Assembly (NCBI GenBank): GCA_004357385.1
Contig: SMWF01000033.1
Coordinates: forward strand, 1-33,720
Origin: Gammaproteobacteria bacterium
GTDB taxonomy: Bacteria; Pseudomonadota; Gammaproteobacteria; Pseudomonadales; Azotimanducaceae
Direction: 5' to 3'
DNA length: 33,720 nt
Part shown: piece by piece, positions 16,621 to 25,839 of the stretch
Layout of the letters: the number at the start of each line of letters is the position of its first letter
How positions within the stretch are numbered: position 1 is the first letter of the stretch
The notes under the pieces: model-generated
Databases searched by the model: none
Told to the model about the DNA's origin: nothing
What the model saw: only the letters and a program-made list of their open reading frames with translations
Made by a program: the position numbers and the translations under genes

Positions 16621-17389
16621 GCGGCTGATCGCCTGTCTCGACGTCCGTGACGGAAAGCTTGCCAAGAGCATCAAGTTCGTCGACACGAAAGACATTGGCG
16701 ATCCGGTCGAGAAGGCGCGAGAGTACTATCTCGACGGTCTGGATGAATTGGTGTTCTACGACATCACCGCCAGCAGCGATCGGCGCAAGATCATGCTCGA
16801 TGTCGTTGAGGCGGTCGCCCGTCAGGTCTTCATCCCCTTATCGGTGGGCGGCGGGGTTCGCAGCGTAGCCGATGCGACGGATCTGCGACTTGCTGGCGCG
16901 GAGAAGATCAATGTCAACTCGGCGGCGGTGTTGCGGCCGGCATTGATCGCCGAATGCGCGGACGCGATCGGTGATCAGAACATCGTGCTGTCCATGGACA
17001 TCAAAGCTGTGGAAGCTTCCAGCCAATGTCCGTCGGGGTACGAGATCGTGATTGATGGAGGCCGTCGGCCAATGGGTGTCGACGCACTGGCCTGGGCGCG
17101 CGAGGGAGAACGCCTCGGCGCGGGGGAGTTGGTCGTAAACTCCATCGACGCTGATGGAACGCGTAACGGCTATGCGATCGAGCTGACCCGGCGCATCTCA
17201 GAGGCCGTGCGCATCCCGATCATCGCCTCGGGCGGCGCCGGCATTCCAGACCACCTCTTCGATGTCTTGACGCAGGGCAAGGCCGATGCCGCACTGGTGG
17301 CGTCGATGGTCCACTATGGCGACTACCGGGTCAGTGAACTCAAAGGACATCTGCACGACAAAGGGGTAAAGATGAGGATGAGCTGGTGA
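16610..17389 (+). CDS. hisF: Imidazole glycerol phosphate synthase, cyclase subunit HisF
   Basis: 259 residues, a full-length HisF (beta/alpha)8 barrel. It joins ammonia from HisH with PRFAR to give imidazole glycerol phosphate and AICAR. The two catalytic aspartates are present: Asp11 in ACLDVRDG and Asp130 in LSMDIK. Other marks are Lys19, [10 protein letters not shown], a [10 protein letters not shown] loop that binds phosphate and an IIASGGAG second phosphate site. Small departures from the commonest pattern (KSIKFV after Lys19, SMDIK at the second aspartate) make it somewhat divergent, but nothing essential is missing. The ATG lies inside hisH, and the stop overlaps the next GTG start. 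Confidence 0.94.
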   Translation: MLSKRLIACLDVRDGKLAKSIKFVDTKDIGDPVEKAREYYLDGLDELVFYDITASSDRRKIMLDVVEAVARQVFIPLSVGGGVRSVADATDLRLAGAEKINVNSAAVLRPALIAECADAIGDQNIVLSMDIKAVEASSQCPSGYEIVIDGGRRPMGVDALAWAREGERLGAGELVVNSIDADGTRNGYAIELTRRISEAVRIPIIASGGAGIPDHLFDVLTQGKADAALVASMVHYGDYRVSELKGHLHDKGVKMRMSW

Positions 17390-18351
17390 AAGCGATCATC
17401 GTTGATGGCGATGCATTGCGCTGGGGCGAGGTGGACGACCCCCGCCCGGGCGTCGGCGAGATTCTGATCCGCAATGAGGCCAGCGCGGTCAATCGCGCGG
17501 ATCTGGTCCAGCGTAGCGGCGGCTATCCCGCGCCTCCTGGCGCCAGCGAGATTCTCGGGCTGGAGTGTGCCGGCGAAGTAATCGAGGTGGGCCAGGGCGT
17601 TGAACGTTATCAGCCGGGCGACCGGGTTTGCGCCTTGCTTGCCGGCGGTGGCTATGCCGAGCAGGTAGTCGTGGCTGCGGGACAGGCGCTGCCGATTCCG
17701 GAAGGATTGAGCAGCGTCGAGGCGGCCGCGTTGCCCGAAGTGTTTGCCACCGCGTATCTGAACATTTTCATGGAGGCCGCCGCACGGCCCTTCGAGCGTG
17801 TCCTGTTGCACGCCGGCGCCAGTGGCGTGGGCACCGCAGCCATTCAGTTGTGTGCAAGCTTCGACAATCCCTGCTACGTCACTGCCGGCGACGACGCCAA
17901 GATTGCCCGATGCATTGAATTGGGAGCCGCGGGTGGTGCCAACCGGCATTCCGAATCTTTTGCGGAGCAGGTTGCGACGTGGACGGACGGGCACGGCTTT
18001 GATGTGATTCTGGACCCGGTTGGCGGGGCTTACCTCAAAGACAATCTGCACAGTTTGAATCTCGAAGGGCGGTTGGTTGTGATCGGCCTGATGGGTGGCG
18101 CGAATGCCGAAGTCGAGCTCGGTCTGATGATGGTTCAACGATTGCGGATCATCGGCTCGACGTTGCGGGCCCGCAGTGTCGCGGCCAAATCGACGGTGAT
18201 GGATCAGCTCGAGCGACGGGTTTGGCCAAATCTCCGCAGCGGCGAAATCAAGCCGATCGTTGATACCGTGTTTCCCATGGCGTCGGCGGAAGAGGCGCAC
18301 CGGTTGGTCGCCGGCGATGGCACCTTCGGTAAGGTCGTGCTCGAACTCTGA
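17386..18351 (+). CDS. NAD(P)H quinone oxidoreductase, zinc-free medium-chain family (zeta-crystallin/PIG3-like)
   Basis: 321 residues. The start is a GTG that overlaps the hisF stop by four bases, so it is translationally coupled to hisF. The N-terminal GroES-like domain has [13 protein letters not shown] and a [15 protein letters not shown] segment. The Rossmann half carries the NADPH loop in [16 protein letters not shown] (about residues 139-154) and [10 protein letters not shown]. The structural and catalytic zinc ligands of alcohol dehydrogenases are absent, which marks the quinone reductase branch. It probably reduces quinones or enones in the cytoplasm. Why it is coupled to histidine genes is unknown; the grouping may only reflect dense packing. 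Confidence 0.9.
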   Translation: MKAIIVDGDALRWGEVDDPRPGVGEILIRNEASAVNRADLVQRSGGYPAPPGASEILGLECAGEVIEVGQGVERYQPGDRVCALLAGGGYAEQVVVAAGQALPIPEGLSSVEAAALPEVFATAYLNIFMEAAARPFERVLLHAGASGVGTAAIQLCASFDNPCYVTAGDDAKIARCIELGAAGGANRHSESFAEQVATWTDGHGFDVILDPVGGAYLKDNLHSLNLEGRLVVIGLMGGANAEVELGLMMVQRLRIIGSTLRARSVAAKSTVMDQLERRVWPNLRSGEIKPIVDTVFPMASAEEAHRLVAGDGTFGKVVLEL

Positions 18352-18370
18352 CGGATCATCGACCTGCCCT

Positions 18371-21145
18371 TCAGATCCCGTCCAGTCGCTCGCGTTGCAC
18401 GCGCAGTGTGGCAAGGGAAGCATCCGCTTCGCGCGCTTTCAGGCGTTCCTTGTCGACCACCACTGAAGGCGCATTTTCGATGAACTTCGCGTTGCCGAGT
18501 TTTCCTTGCAGGCGCGCCAGTTCCTTGGCCAGACGGCCGATCTCCTTGTCGAGTCTGGCACGCTCCGCGCCGGCATCGATCAGCCCGGCCAGGGGCACCA
18601 TGACCTTGAGCTCGCCGACCAACTGCACTGCCGCGGGCGGGGCCTGTTCGGTGGCATCCAGCCATCGAAATTCGTCGATCTTCGCCAGCCGCTGGAGTAG
18701 CCGATGGGTCGCATCGAATCGTGCCCGGTCCGAGTCGTCACCGCCTTGCAGCAGCAGCGAAACGTTTTTTCCCGGTTTGATGTTCAGCTCGCCGCGAATG
18801 TTGCGAATTCCGACGACCACGCTCTTGAGCCATTCGATGCCCGCGTCCGCTTCCGGGTCGGGGCTCAGATCCGCGGCCACCGGAAACGGCTGCAGCATGA
18901 TCGTCGGGCTGTCGTTATGGGTCAGCGGCGCCACTTTTTTCCATAACGTTTCGGTAATGAACGGAATGATGGGGTGCGCGGCCCGTAGCAGCAGCTCCAG
19001 AATGGCGAGCAATGAGCGACGCGTGCCACGCCGGAGTTTCTCGTCCGCGGCGTCGTCCCACAGCAGTGGTTTCGTGAGTTCCAGATACCAGTCGCAGTAC
19101 TCGTGCCAGACGAACTCGTAGATCACGTTGGCGTAGATATCGAACCGGTAGGTTTCGATTGCCCGTTCCGCGTCGCGCAGCATCGAGTGTGCGCGCGATG
19201 CGATCCAACGGTCGGCCAGTGTCTGTTCGACGTCACCGTCCAGCGTTTTGCCTTCGGTGTTCATCAGCACGAACTTTGTCGCGTTCCAGAGCTTGTTGCA
19301 GAAGTTTCGATACCCTTCGATACGTTTCAGGTCGAAGCGCAGATCGCGACCGGTCGAGGCGAGCGCACAATAGGTGAAACGCAGGGCGTCGGTGCCGTAG
19401 GACGGGATTCCTTCAGGAAAATCACGGCGCGTGGTTTTCTCGATGTTCGCTGCCATCTGCGGCTGAAGCAGGTTTGCGGTGCGCTTCGCGACCAGCGCCT
19501 CCAGATCGATGCCGTCGATGAGGTCGAGCGGATCCAGCCCGTTGCCCCGTGATTTGGACATTTTGTTGCCGTCTGCATCGCACACCAGGCCGTGGATGTA
19601 CACCTTGCGGAACGGTACCTCGCCCATGAACTTCAGCGTCATCATGATCATCCGGGCAACCCAGAAGAAGATGATGTCATGCCCAGTGACGAGCACGTCG
19701 GTGGGGTGGTAACGGTCCAGCTCGGGCGTCTGCTCGGGCCAGCCCAGGGTGCCAAAGGTCCACAGTGCCGAGGAAAACCAGGTGTCCAGCACGTCGTCGT
19801 CCTGGCGCAGCTCCACGTCCGAACCCAGGTCGTATTTGGTGCGCAGTTCATCTTCGTTGCGTGCCACGTAGACGTTGCCGTCGCTGTCGTACCAGGCCGG
19901 GATGCGATGACCCCACCACTGCTGCCGTGAAATGGCCCAGTCCTTGATGTCGCGCATCCAGGCGAAATAGAGGTTCTCGTTATGGCGCGGGATAAACTCG
20001 ATTTCACCGCGTTCCACGGCCTCGATCGCCGGCTTCGCTAGTGGTGCGATCTTTACGAACCACTGATCGGTCAGCCAGGGTTCGACCACCGCCTTGGAGC
20101 GCTCCGCACGGGGGATCATCAGCGTGTGGTCGTGGGTTGCATCGACCAGGCCTGCGGAGTCGAGATCGGCGACGATCCGCTTGCGAGCCTCAAATCGATC
20201 CAGGCCGCGATAAGCCGCCGGTGCAGCGTCGTTCAGGCTCGCACGCGCGTCGAATATATTGATCAACGGCAGGTTGTGACGTTCACCGATTTCGTTGTCG
20301 TTGAAGTCGTGGGCGGGGGTGATCTTCACGCAGCCGGTGCCGAACTCCGGGTCCACATGCTGGTCTGCGATGATGGGTATGCGCCGCTGGCACAACGGCA
20401 GGTCGACTTCCTTGCCGACCAGATCGATGTAGCGCTGGTCGTCGGGGTGAACCGCGACGGCGGTATCGCCGAGCATGGTTTCCGGTCGGGTCGTGGCGAC
20501 CACCAGGTAGTCTTTGCCATCAGCGGTACGCTGACCGTCGCACAGCGGGTAGCGGAAGTGCCAGAGGTGGCCCTGTTCTTCGACGTTGTCGACCTCGAGA
20601 TCGGAGATCGTGGTCTCCAGTTCGGGGTCCCAGTTGACCAATCGCTTGCCCCGGTAGATCAGCCCTTCGTCGTACAAACTAACGAATACTTCGTGCACCG
20701 CCGTGGAGAAACCTTCGTCCAGGGTGAATCGGTCACGGTTCCAGTCGAGCGACGAGCCCATGCGTCGAATCTGCTCACAGATCTCGCCGCCGGACTCGTT
20801 GCGCCACTCCCAGACTCTGTCGACGAAGTCTTCGCGGCCGAGGTCGTGCTTGTTTTCGCCCTTGCTCGCCAACTGCTGTTCCACCAGCAACTGGGTGGAG
20901 ATGCCCGCGTGGTCGGTACCCATTTGCCAGAGCGTTTGACGGCCTTTCATTCGTTGGTAGCGGATCAACGCGTCCATGATCGTGTGCTGAAACGCGTGTC
21001 CCATGTGCAGACTGCCCGTGACGTTGGGCGGGGGTATCACGACGCAGTAGGGCACGCCGTTACCGTTGGGCGCGAAGTAGCCCGCATGCTCCCATTCGGC
21101 GTACAGCTGCTGCTCTATGCCGTGGGGGTCGAAGTTATTCTCCAT
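18371..21145 (-). CDS. valS: Valyl-tRNA synthetase
   Basis: 924 residues, close to the 951 of E. coli ValS. It charges tRNA-Val and edits mischarged threonine. The class I HIGH motif appears as GSLHMGHA in the [13 protein letters not shown] context, and the second motif as KMSKSRGN. The CP1 editing domain contains [14 protein letters not shown]. The C-terminus (about 860-924) is the ValS coiled coil, rich in Arg, Lys, Glu and Leu, which clamps the tRNA. The start overlaps the upstream small gene by 11 bases, continuing the pepA-holC order known from pseudomonads. Convergent with the quinone oxidoreductase gene, 19 bases apart. Confidence 0.97.
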   Translation of the reverse strand: MENNFDPHGIEQQLYAEWEHAGYFAPNGNGVPYCVVIPPPNVTGSLHMGHAFQHTIMDALIRYQRMKGRQTLWQMGTDHAGISTQLLVEQQLASKGENKHDLGREDFVDRVWEWRNESGGEICEQIRRMGSSLDWNRDRFTLDEGFSTAVHEVFVSLYDEGLIYRGKRLVNWDPELETTISDLEVDNVEEQGHLWHFRYPLCDGQRTADGKDYLVVATTRPETMLGDTAVAVHPDDQRYIDLVGKEVDLPLCQRRIPIIADQHVDPEFGTGCVKITPAHDFNDNEIGERHNLPLINIFDARASLNDAAPAAYRGLDRFEARKRIVADLDSAGLVDATHDHTLMIPRAERSKAVVEPWLTDQWFVKIAPLAKPAIEAVERGEIEFIPRHNENLYFAWMRDIKDWAISRQQWWGHRIPAWYDSDGNVYVARNEDELRTKYDLGSDVELRQDDDVLDTWFSSALWTFGTLGWPEQTPELDRYHPTDVLVTGHDIIFFWVARMIMMTLKFMGEVPFRKVYIHGLVCDADGNKMSKSRGNGLDPLDLIDGIDLEALVAKRTANLLQPQMAANIEKTTRRDFPEGIPSYGTDALRFTYCALASTGRDLRFDLKRIEGYRNFCNKLWNATKFVLMNTEGKTLDGDVEQTLADRWIASRAHSMLRDAERAIETYRFDIYANVIYEFVWHEYCDWYLELTKPLLWDDAADEKLRRGTRRSLLAILELLLRAAHPIIPFITETLWKKVAPLTHNDSPTIMLQPFPVAADLSPDPEADAGIEWLKSVVVGIRNIRGELNIKPGKNVSLLLQGGDDSDRARFDATHRLLQRLAKIDEFRWLDATEQAPPAAVQLVGELKVMVPLAGLIDAGAERARLDKEIGRLAKELARLQGKLGNAKFIENAPSVVVDKERLKAREADASLATLRVQRERLDGI

Positions 21146-21530
21146 CGGAATCCTGTGGGTTCAATCGCGCCGTGAATGCAGAAATTTCGGACTCGATCGC
21201 CGCGAGCAGAGTCGCTCGAAGATCCTCGAGGCGTTGCTGAATGACGGCCTCCAGCCAGTCTTCCAGGGTAGCATCGATGCGTACGCGTAGTGCCTGGTTC
21301 AATTCGGTGGTTTGCTGCGGTGACCATTTGTTGGCGACGTTTTCGATCGCCTCGCGGGCCGTGGCCAGGATCTGATCCGCGGATCCCCGCCATTCGTCCC
21401 CCAACAGCGCTTTGATGGTTTCGTCGCCGAAGTGTCCCTGTTGCGCCGGGGCGGCTTCGTCCAGCAGGCTGCGCAGCGACTCGAGATCGCCGACCAGTGA
21501 GGTGTCCGAGTTGTTGTCGGATGCGCTCAT
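21135..21530 (-). CDS. Small conserved protein between holC and valS
   Basis: 131 residues from ATG 21530, which has GGAGG just upstream on the minus strand; the longer open frame beyond it is a shadow of holC. The protein is acidic and helical: a Ser/Asp-rich head, a [15 protein letters not shown] segment, and long amphipathic helices to the end ([20 protein letters not shown]). No domain is recognised and no membrane segment or signal is seen. In Pseudomonas a gene of unknown function occupies the same place between holC and valS, and this is probably its counterpart. It overlaps holC by four bases and valS by 11, so expression is tied to both. Confidence 0.75.
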   Translation of the reverse strand: MSASDNNSDTSLVGDLESLRSLLDEAAPAQQGHFGDETIKALLGDEWRGSADQILATAREAIENVANKWSPQQTTELNQALRVRIDATLEDWLEAVIQQRLEDLRATLLAAIESEISAFTARLNPQDSDGE

Positions 21531-21964
21531 AGATCCTCCCAGGCTTCCATGTCGTGATGGAACAATGGGTAGCCGCGATCGCGATAGTATTTGTAACGCT
21601 GCCGGCCTGCATCGATCTGCGGCTGCACGAAAATTTCGGCAACCCGTTCGAAGCGACCGAAGAAACTCGGGACGTCCGCGCCGAGATTGATCAGCATCTG
21701 GTCGGATTCTGCTCCGGGCGGGTCGTAACTGATCAGTACCGGGGCGCGCTCGCCCAACGGGTCTCCGGCGCCGCCGTGGGCAAGGAACCGATGCGCCGGA
21801 TAGGCCCACATCAACTCATCGAGATTGCGTTGGGCGTCTTCAGTGTCCACGTACACGTGTACGTGGTGGCCGTTGTCGACCGCCTGATTGGCGAGTCGGC
21901 AGGCGAATCGATCGCGTGCGTCGATGTCCATGTCCGGCAGAATGTAGAAGTCGACCCGGGTCAT
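21527..21964 (-). CDS. holC: DNA polymerase III chi subunit
   Basis: 145 residues, the usual chi length. The N-terminus TRVDFYILP, the middle segment with a DELMWAYPAHRFLAHG motif and the ERVAEIFVQ segment are chi hallmarks (E. coli chi has comparable WTFRPDSFVPH and RFHRVIEFV-type segments). Chi binds psi of the clamp loader and the C-terminus of single-strand binding protein at the replication fork. It lies six bases after pepA, as in many gammaproteobacteria. The psi partner may be the holD-like gene at 250-834. Confidence 0.93.
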   Translation of the reverse strand: MTRVDFYILPDMDIDARDRFACRLANQAVDNGHHVHVYVDTEDAQRNLDELMWAYPAHRFLAHGGAGDPLGERAPVLISYDPPGAESDQMLINLGADVPSFFGRFERVAEIFVQPQIDAGRQRYKYYRDRGYPLFHHDMEAWEDL

Positions 21965-21970
21965 GGCTAC

Positions 21971-23425
21971 TCAAGCCTGACTAAGCAGATACTCGAACAG
22001 CAACGGAACCGGGCGGCCGCTGGCGCCTTTGTTCGCGCCGCTGCTGAACGCGCTGGCCGCGACATCCAGATGCGCCCAGGGAAACTGTTTGGCGAAGCGC
22101 GACAGAAAGCACGCCGCGGTGATTGACCCGGCTTGGCGTCCGCCGATGTTTGCCATGTCTGCAAAGTTGCTTTTCAGTTGCTCTTGATAGTCATCCCAGA
22201 TCGGCATGCGCCAGGCCCGGTCGCGAATGAACTCACCCGCATCCAGCAGGGATTGCGCCAGCGCGTCATCGTTAGAGAACAGACCGGAGGCCGGGGATCC
22301 AAGCGCGATGATGATCGCCCCCGTCAACGTGGCAACGTCGACCACGGCTTTGGGTTTGTAGCGCTCGGCATAGGTCAAGGCGTCGCAAAGTACCAGCCGG
22401 CCTTCGGCGTCCGTATTCAGGATTTCGACAGTTTGTCCTGACAGGCTGGTCACGATGTCACCGGGTCGGCTCGCTATGCCGCTGGGCATGTTCTCGGCTG
22501 CCGCGAGGATCGTCACGAGATTGATCGGCAGTTTCGCGTCGATCGCGCTCCGGGTCGCGCCGAGCACGGACGCTGCGCCGCACATGTCGAACTTCATTTC
22601 GTCCATGCCGGCGCCGGGCTTGAGGCTGATGCCACCGGTGTCGAAGGTGATGCCCTTCCCGATCAGCACCACGGGTGCGTCTTTGGCTTTGCCGCCGCGA
22701 TACTCGACGATGATCAGCTTGCCCGGTGTGGCGCTGCCTCGGGTTACGGACATGAAGGCACCCATGCCGAGCTTTTCGATCTGGCGTTCGTCGATGACCC
22801 GAACGGTCACGTTGTCAGCACTGCCCAAGCGGCGCGCAGAACGGGCGAGGTAAGTCGGGTTGCAGACATTGGGTGGCGTGTTGCCGAGGTCGCGTGCCAG
22901 CGCGAGCCCCGCGTCGAGCGCCTGCGCATGTCGAACGGCACGCCGGATCGCCGTAGCGGCAGGTCCGTCGGCGTGTACGCCGATGCGTGCGATGCGGTTC
23001 GACGGTTCGACCCGGCTCTTCATTTCGTCATACCAGTAAAGGTGCCCGGACAACGCGCTCAATGCGATCCGGGTCTTCCGATAGGCGTCGCTGCCGGTAA
23101 CTTTGATGGAATGCAGGTCGAGCACGGCGTCCTTGAAGGGTGCCTGCTTCAACATCCCGCCGACGGCATTGATCAGTTTGCGGAAGTCGTCGCCTGACAC
23201 CGCCTGGCCGCCGGACCCAACGATCAGCAGACGTCGCGGCTTTGGCCCCGCGGGAAGAGCAACCAGTTGCACGTTGCCTGGCTGGTCTTTGAAATCGACG
23301 GTTGCGGATTTGAGGTAGTCCGCCATGCCGAGACGACGCGCCGCACGTCGCGCGGAAGCGAGCGGCAGCACCAGGCAATCGGTGCGCAGCGCCTCGAGTT
23401 TCCCGGGCTTCGACGAATACTTCAT
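21971..23425 (-). CDS. pepA: Cytosol leucyl aminopeptidase PepA (M17 family)
   Basis: 484 residues, slightly under the 503 of E. coli PepA. It removes N-terminal residues from peptides using two metal ions. The metal and catalytic motifs are complete: VLIGKGITFDTGG, a MDEMKFDMCGAA segment, and the signature NTDAEGRL. The NFADMANIGGRQAGS segment and GASGRPVPLL near the end also match. In E. coli PepA is also the XerA factor that binds DNA at cer sites and at the carAB promoter; whether that holds here is not visible. First gene of the pepA-holC-small gene-valS run. lptF, usually divergent from pepA in related bacteria, is not here. Confidence 0.96.
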   Translation of the reverse strand: MKYSSKPGKLEALRTDCLVLPLASARRAARRLGMADYLKSATVDFKDQPGNVQLVALPAGPKPRRLLIVGSGGQAVSGDDFRKLINAVGGMLKQAPFKDAVLDLHSIKVTGSDAYRKTRIALSALSGHLYWYDEMKSRVEPSNRIARIGVHADGPAATAIRRAVRHAQALDAGLALARDLGNTPPNVCNPTYLARSARRLGSADNVTVRVIDERQIEKLGMGAFMSVTRGSATPGKLIIVEYRGGKAKDAPVVLIGKGITFDTGGISLKPGAGMDEMKFDMCGAASVLGATRSAIDAKLPINLVTILAAAENMPSGIASRPGDIVTSLSGQTVEILNTDAEGRLVLCDALTYAERYKPKAVVDVATLTGAIIIALGSPASGLFSNDDALAQSLLDAGEFIRDRAWRMPIWDDYQEQLKSNFADMANIGGRQAGSITAACFLSRFAKQFPWAHLDVAASAFSSGANKGASGRPVPLLFEYLLSQA

Positions 23426-23482
23426 GGAGGTCTTCTATGGGCTCGCGATAAGGTCGCGCAAGTCTAATTGAAACACGCGAGT

Positions 23483-23920
23483 TTAGCCGCGCGAATCCCC
23501 GTCCGCTCTGACATGGAAGACCTCGGTTCCGGACAACATGTCGGGCCAGGTGCGGCGGCCCGGATCAATCAACATCCACAGGTAACCGATGCCGAGTGCC
23601 GCGAAAGACAGCGTTGCGCCGATGAACCGGAGCAGAGCCTGACGCGGGGTCAGGCCGCTTCCGTCGAGACTTTGCACGCGCAGCCGCCAGGCGACCATGC
23701 CCGCAGTCTGACCGCGGCGCGTCCAGAAAAAGGCAAAGAATGCGAACGTTTCGACGAACACCAGGCTCTGCACAGCCGGGCGGGGCAGGTTGCCATCGGT
23801 AATCATGATCAGTGGATACAAGGTCAGCATCGCCAGCGCGACCACCAGCAACGCGTCATACAGCATCGCGCCCAGGCGCCGTGGCAGGCTCGCCGGAAGC
23901 AGATCCGGCGGATCGTTCAT
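23483..23920 (-). CDS. RDD family membrane protein
   Basis: 145 residues with three likely membrane helices: about 18-42 (DALLVVALAML), 53-68 (LVFVETFAFFAFFW) and 100-120 (FIGATLSFAALGIGYLWML). The RDD-family marks are RRLGAMLYDALL near the N-terminus and the GQTAGMVAWRLRV segment, with DP in the last third. Function of most RDD proteins is unknown; some have been linked to ion exchange under salt stress. RDD genes lie near pepA and lptG in related genomes. It is 16 bases after the small gene on the same strand and 57 bases before pepA. Confidence 0.88.
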   Translation of the reverse strand: MNDPPDLLPASLPRRLGAMLYDALLVVALAMLTLYPLIMITDGNLPRPAVQSLVFVETFAFFAFFWTRRGQTAGMVAWRLRVQSLDGSGLTPRQALLRFIGATLSFAALGIGYLWMLIDPGRRTWPDMLSGTEVFHVRADGDSRG

Positions 23921-23936
23921 CGGCGGGCAAGTTCCG

Positions 23937-24185
23937 CTAGCGGGGGATTTCGAAGGGGCTTGGTGTGGACTCGGGCGGTTTGTGCAGTTCGTCGAGCAAC
24001 TCGCGACGTAGCGTCATCGCCCGTCGATACGCAGAAATGAGATAAGCCTGGTCGCCACCGGCTTCGTGCTCGCGAATTCGCCGCAGGCGTCGTTGGTAAT
24101 CGACGATCTCGCGCAGCAACTTCACCGCTGCCATGCTGGCGGCGTCCTGCGTATGCGTCGGCGGGAGTGTGGTGGCTTGCGTCAT
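23937..24185 (-). CDS. Small helical protein of unknown function
   Basis: 82 residues from ATG 24185, preceded by GGAGA at fair spacing. The middle is a charged helix with Arg/Glu/Leu (KLLREIVDYQRRLRRIREHE), then a second helix with YRRAMTLRRELLDELH, which suggests a helical hairpin. No signal, membrane segment or known domain is seen. I prefer this frame over an overlapping 112-residue frame because it has a well-placed promoter, a ribosome-binding site, and ordinary composition, and its stop lies 16 bases before the RDD gene. Conservation could not be tested. Confidence 0.5.
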   Translation of the reverse strand: MTQATTLPPTHTQDAASMAAVKLLREIVDYQRRLRRIREHEAGGDQAYLISAYRRAMTLRRELLDELHKPPESTPSPFEIPR

Positions 24186-24226
24186 GACAGTCTCCGCAGC
24201 AGTACCTGGAGCACTCGGGCGCGAGC

Positions 24227-24255
24227 AATCTAGTCGAGTCTGGGATACTAATCAA
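24227..24255 (-). promoter_or_regulatory. Putative sigma-70 promoter for the small gene and RDD gene
   Basis: On the minus strand, TTGATT (24255-24250) and TAGATT (24232-24227) are separated by exactly 17 bases, with four of six matches in each box. Transcription would start near 24220, about 35 bases before the ATG at 24185. A 5-base inverted repeat, GGTTA/TAACC, lies just upstream near 24264-24279 and could be an operator or the end of the thiolase-like transcript. Confidence 0.5.
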
Positions 24256-24289
24256 GTCTCTAGGTTAGATGCTTAACCAGTTGAAATTT

Positions 24290-25762
24290 CTAGCCATACT
24301 GAACGGTTCCTTGGCTGTCCATGTGGGCGGGCCGACCACAGAATTCTTCCTCGGTCATCGCGCTGAGCAGCTCCGGATTGGTGCTGCTGGCCCAGACCCG
24401 CTCGCCGCTGGGCGTCAAACCTGCCACGTATGCGGTTTCGGGGCCGTCGGCGCCGTACATCACCGTGTACGCCTCCGTCGTGATCGGCCCGGTGTAGTCC
24501 GCCACCGCTTCGCGGCGCGGCGACCGATCAGCTTCGTCCTGCAGGTCTTCGTGTCGGTAGGGTTGCGCCGGGGGAATCGCGGAGTAGACGCCGAAGGCGT
24601 GTTTGGTCAGGTAGCCGCCGTTGGCCGTGACCAGCCCCTTGTCATGGTCGTTGGCGCGCAGGACCTCCACCATGGTTGCGATCGAGTGCATCACGTAGTT
24701 GTTGAGCGGGCCGCCGGCGAAGGTCAGACCGCCGGTCACCGTCAAGGGGCGTTGCTCGTCCAGACCCAATTCGGCTGCAGCAACCTGCACGGCTACCGGA
24801 AAACAGCTGTACAGATCGACGTGATCGAGATCCGCCGCTGCCACGCCCGCGAGCTCCAGGCAGCGGTTGCCGGCGATGCGGATCGCGGGCGACGAGTACA
24901 GGTTGTCGCGATTGGAGACGAGTGGATGATCGTGCGCCTCGGTGCCCGCCCAGAGGTATATCCACTTCTCGTCTGGGATGCCCAGGCGGGTTGCAACCGC
25001 GGTGGAACACATGATCAATGCGGCCGCCTGATCGACATTGTTGTTCGAGTTCATGAGCTTCGGATAGGGAAACGACACCGGGCGATTGCTGGCGGTCGGT
25101 GTGGCGATGGTCTCCGGACTTTGGCGCTCGCGAATCCAGGCATGAGGATTCTGCGACGCCACCTCGCTGAACCGTGACCAGAGCGCTGAAATGCGCGCGC
25201 GGTGCTCCGGGATCGATTCACCCCGCGAGTGACGCAGCGCGTTTTCGAACATCGGGTAATACTCGATGGGTTTACTCAATCCGGCAGCGCTTTCCAGTTC
25301 GCCGGTCATGGGCATGTCCTTGCCGTAGATCCGGTCCGGCGTGCCGGGGGCATCCCGCCACGCTTGTCGATGTCCCGCTTTGCGCGCCTTGAAATAGCTG
25401 TGGCTGCATTCCGCGCCGGTGATGATGGCGATCTCGTGCCGTCCTGCCTGGATGTCCAGCGCCGTTTGATTGACCACCGACTGAACGAAGTTGCCGCCGA
25501 ACTGGGTCAGCGTCGTTTCGGCCCGTCCAATGCCCAACTCACCTGCGATTGCACGCCCGGGATCTGCATACCGCCAGGCCCCCCTGATTACCCGGACCGT
25601 GGTGGCCTCGCTCAACAGACGCGCAGAACCGGCGTCGGCCGCGGCGGAACGAACCGCGTCCAGCATCAGGTCCAGGGGCTCGCGGGCTTTGGTGGGATCC
25701 GCGAGGCGCTGTTCGAGCTGCGCGACACCGACTAAGACGGGAATCGACGGGGCTGAATTCAT
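24290..25762 (-). CDS. Thiolase-like protein with extra C-terminal domain, lacking the canonical catalytic motifs
   Basis: 490 residues from ATG 25762 (ATG 25795 possible, but it leaves no room for a divergent promoter). The thiolase fold is indicated by VLVGVAQ at the N-terminus, an NQTALDIQAGRHEIAIITGAECS segment, and GGLTFAGGPLNNY. At the place of the nucleophilic Cys (NKVCGSG in normal thiolases) it reads QFGGNFV, so glycine replaces cysteine. The GHP motif reads GGPLNN, and NEAFA reads YSCFP. It is about 100 residues longer than ordinary thiolases, the excess lying at the C-terminus. This fits the thiolase-like protein type 1 group described from mycobacteria. It may bind acyl-CoA without classic thiolysis; the substrate is unknown. 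Confidence 0.8.
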   Translation of the reverse strand: MNSAPSIPVLVGVAQLEQRLADPTKAREPLDLMLDAVRSAAADAGSARLLSEATTVRVIRGAWRYADPGRAIAGELGIGRAETTLTQFGGNFVQSVVNQTALDIQAGRHEIAIITGAECSHSYFKARKAGHRQAWRDAPGTPDRIYGKDMPMTGELESAAGLSKPIEYYPMFENALRHSRGESIPEHRARISALWSRFSEVASQNPHAWIRERQSPETIATPTASNRPVSFPYPKLMNSNNNVDQAAALIMCSTAVATRLGIPDEKWIYLWAGTEAHDHPLVSNRDNLYSSPAIRIAGNRCLELAGVAAADLDHVDLYSCFPVAVQVAAAELGLDEQRPLTVTGGLTFAGGPLNNYVMHSIATMVEVLRANDHDKGLVTANGGYLTKHAFGVYSAIPPAQPYRHEDLQDEADRSPRREAVADYTGPITTEAYTVMYGADGPETAYVAGLTPSGERVWASSTNPELLSAMTEEEFCGRPAHMDSQGTVQYG

Positions 25763-25839
25763 GTGTGGCTGTATGGCATGAGTTGGGAAGGGCATGATAA
25801 GAACAATTCGGGTTGGTTAGAAGAGAGCGGGGCGGGACC

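Noticed and set aside
15994..17389. hisH-hisF as a HisH2/HisF2 pair for surface sugar amidination
   Set aside because: The sequences keep the canonical HisH and HisF motifs, and no polysaccharide genes are near.
20126..21175. 349-residue plus-strand frame opposite valS
   Set aside because: Antisense shadow of valS, with a composition biased to Val, Asp and Gly and no motifs.
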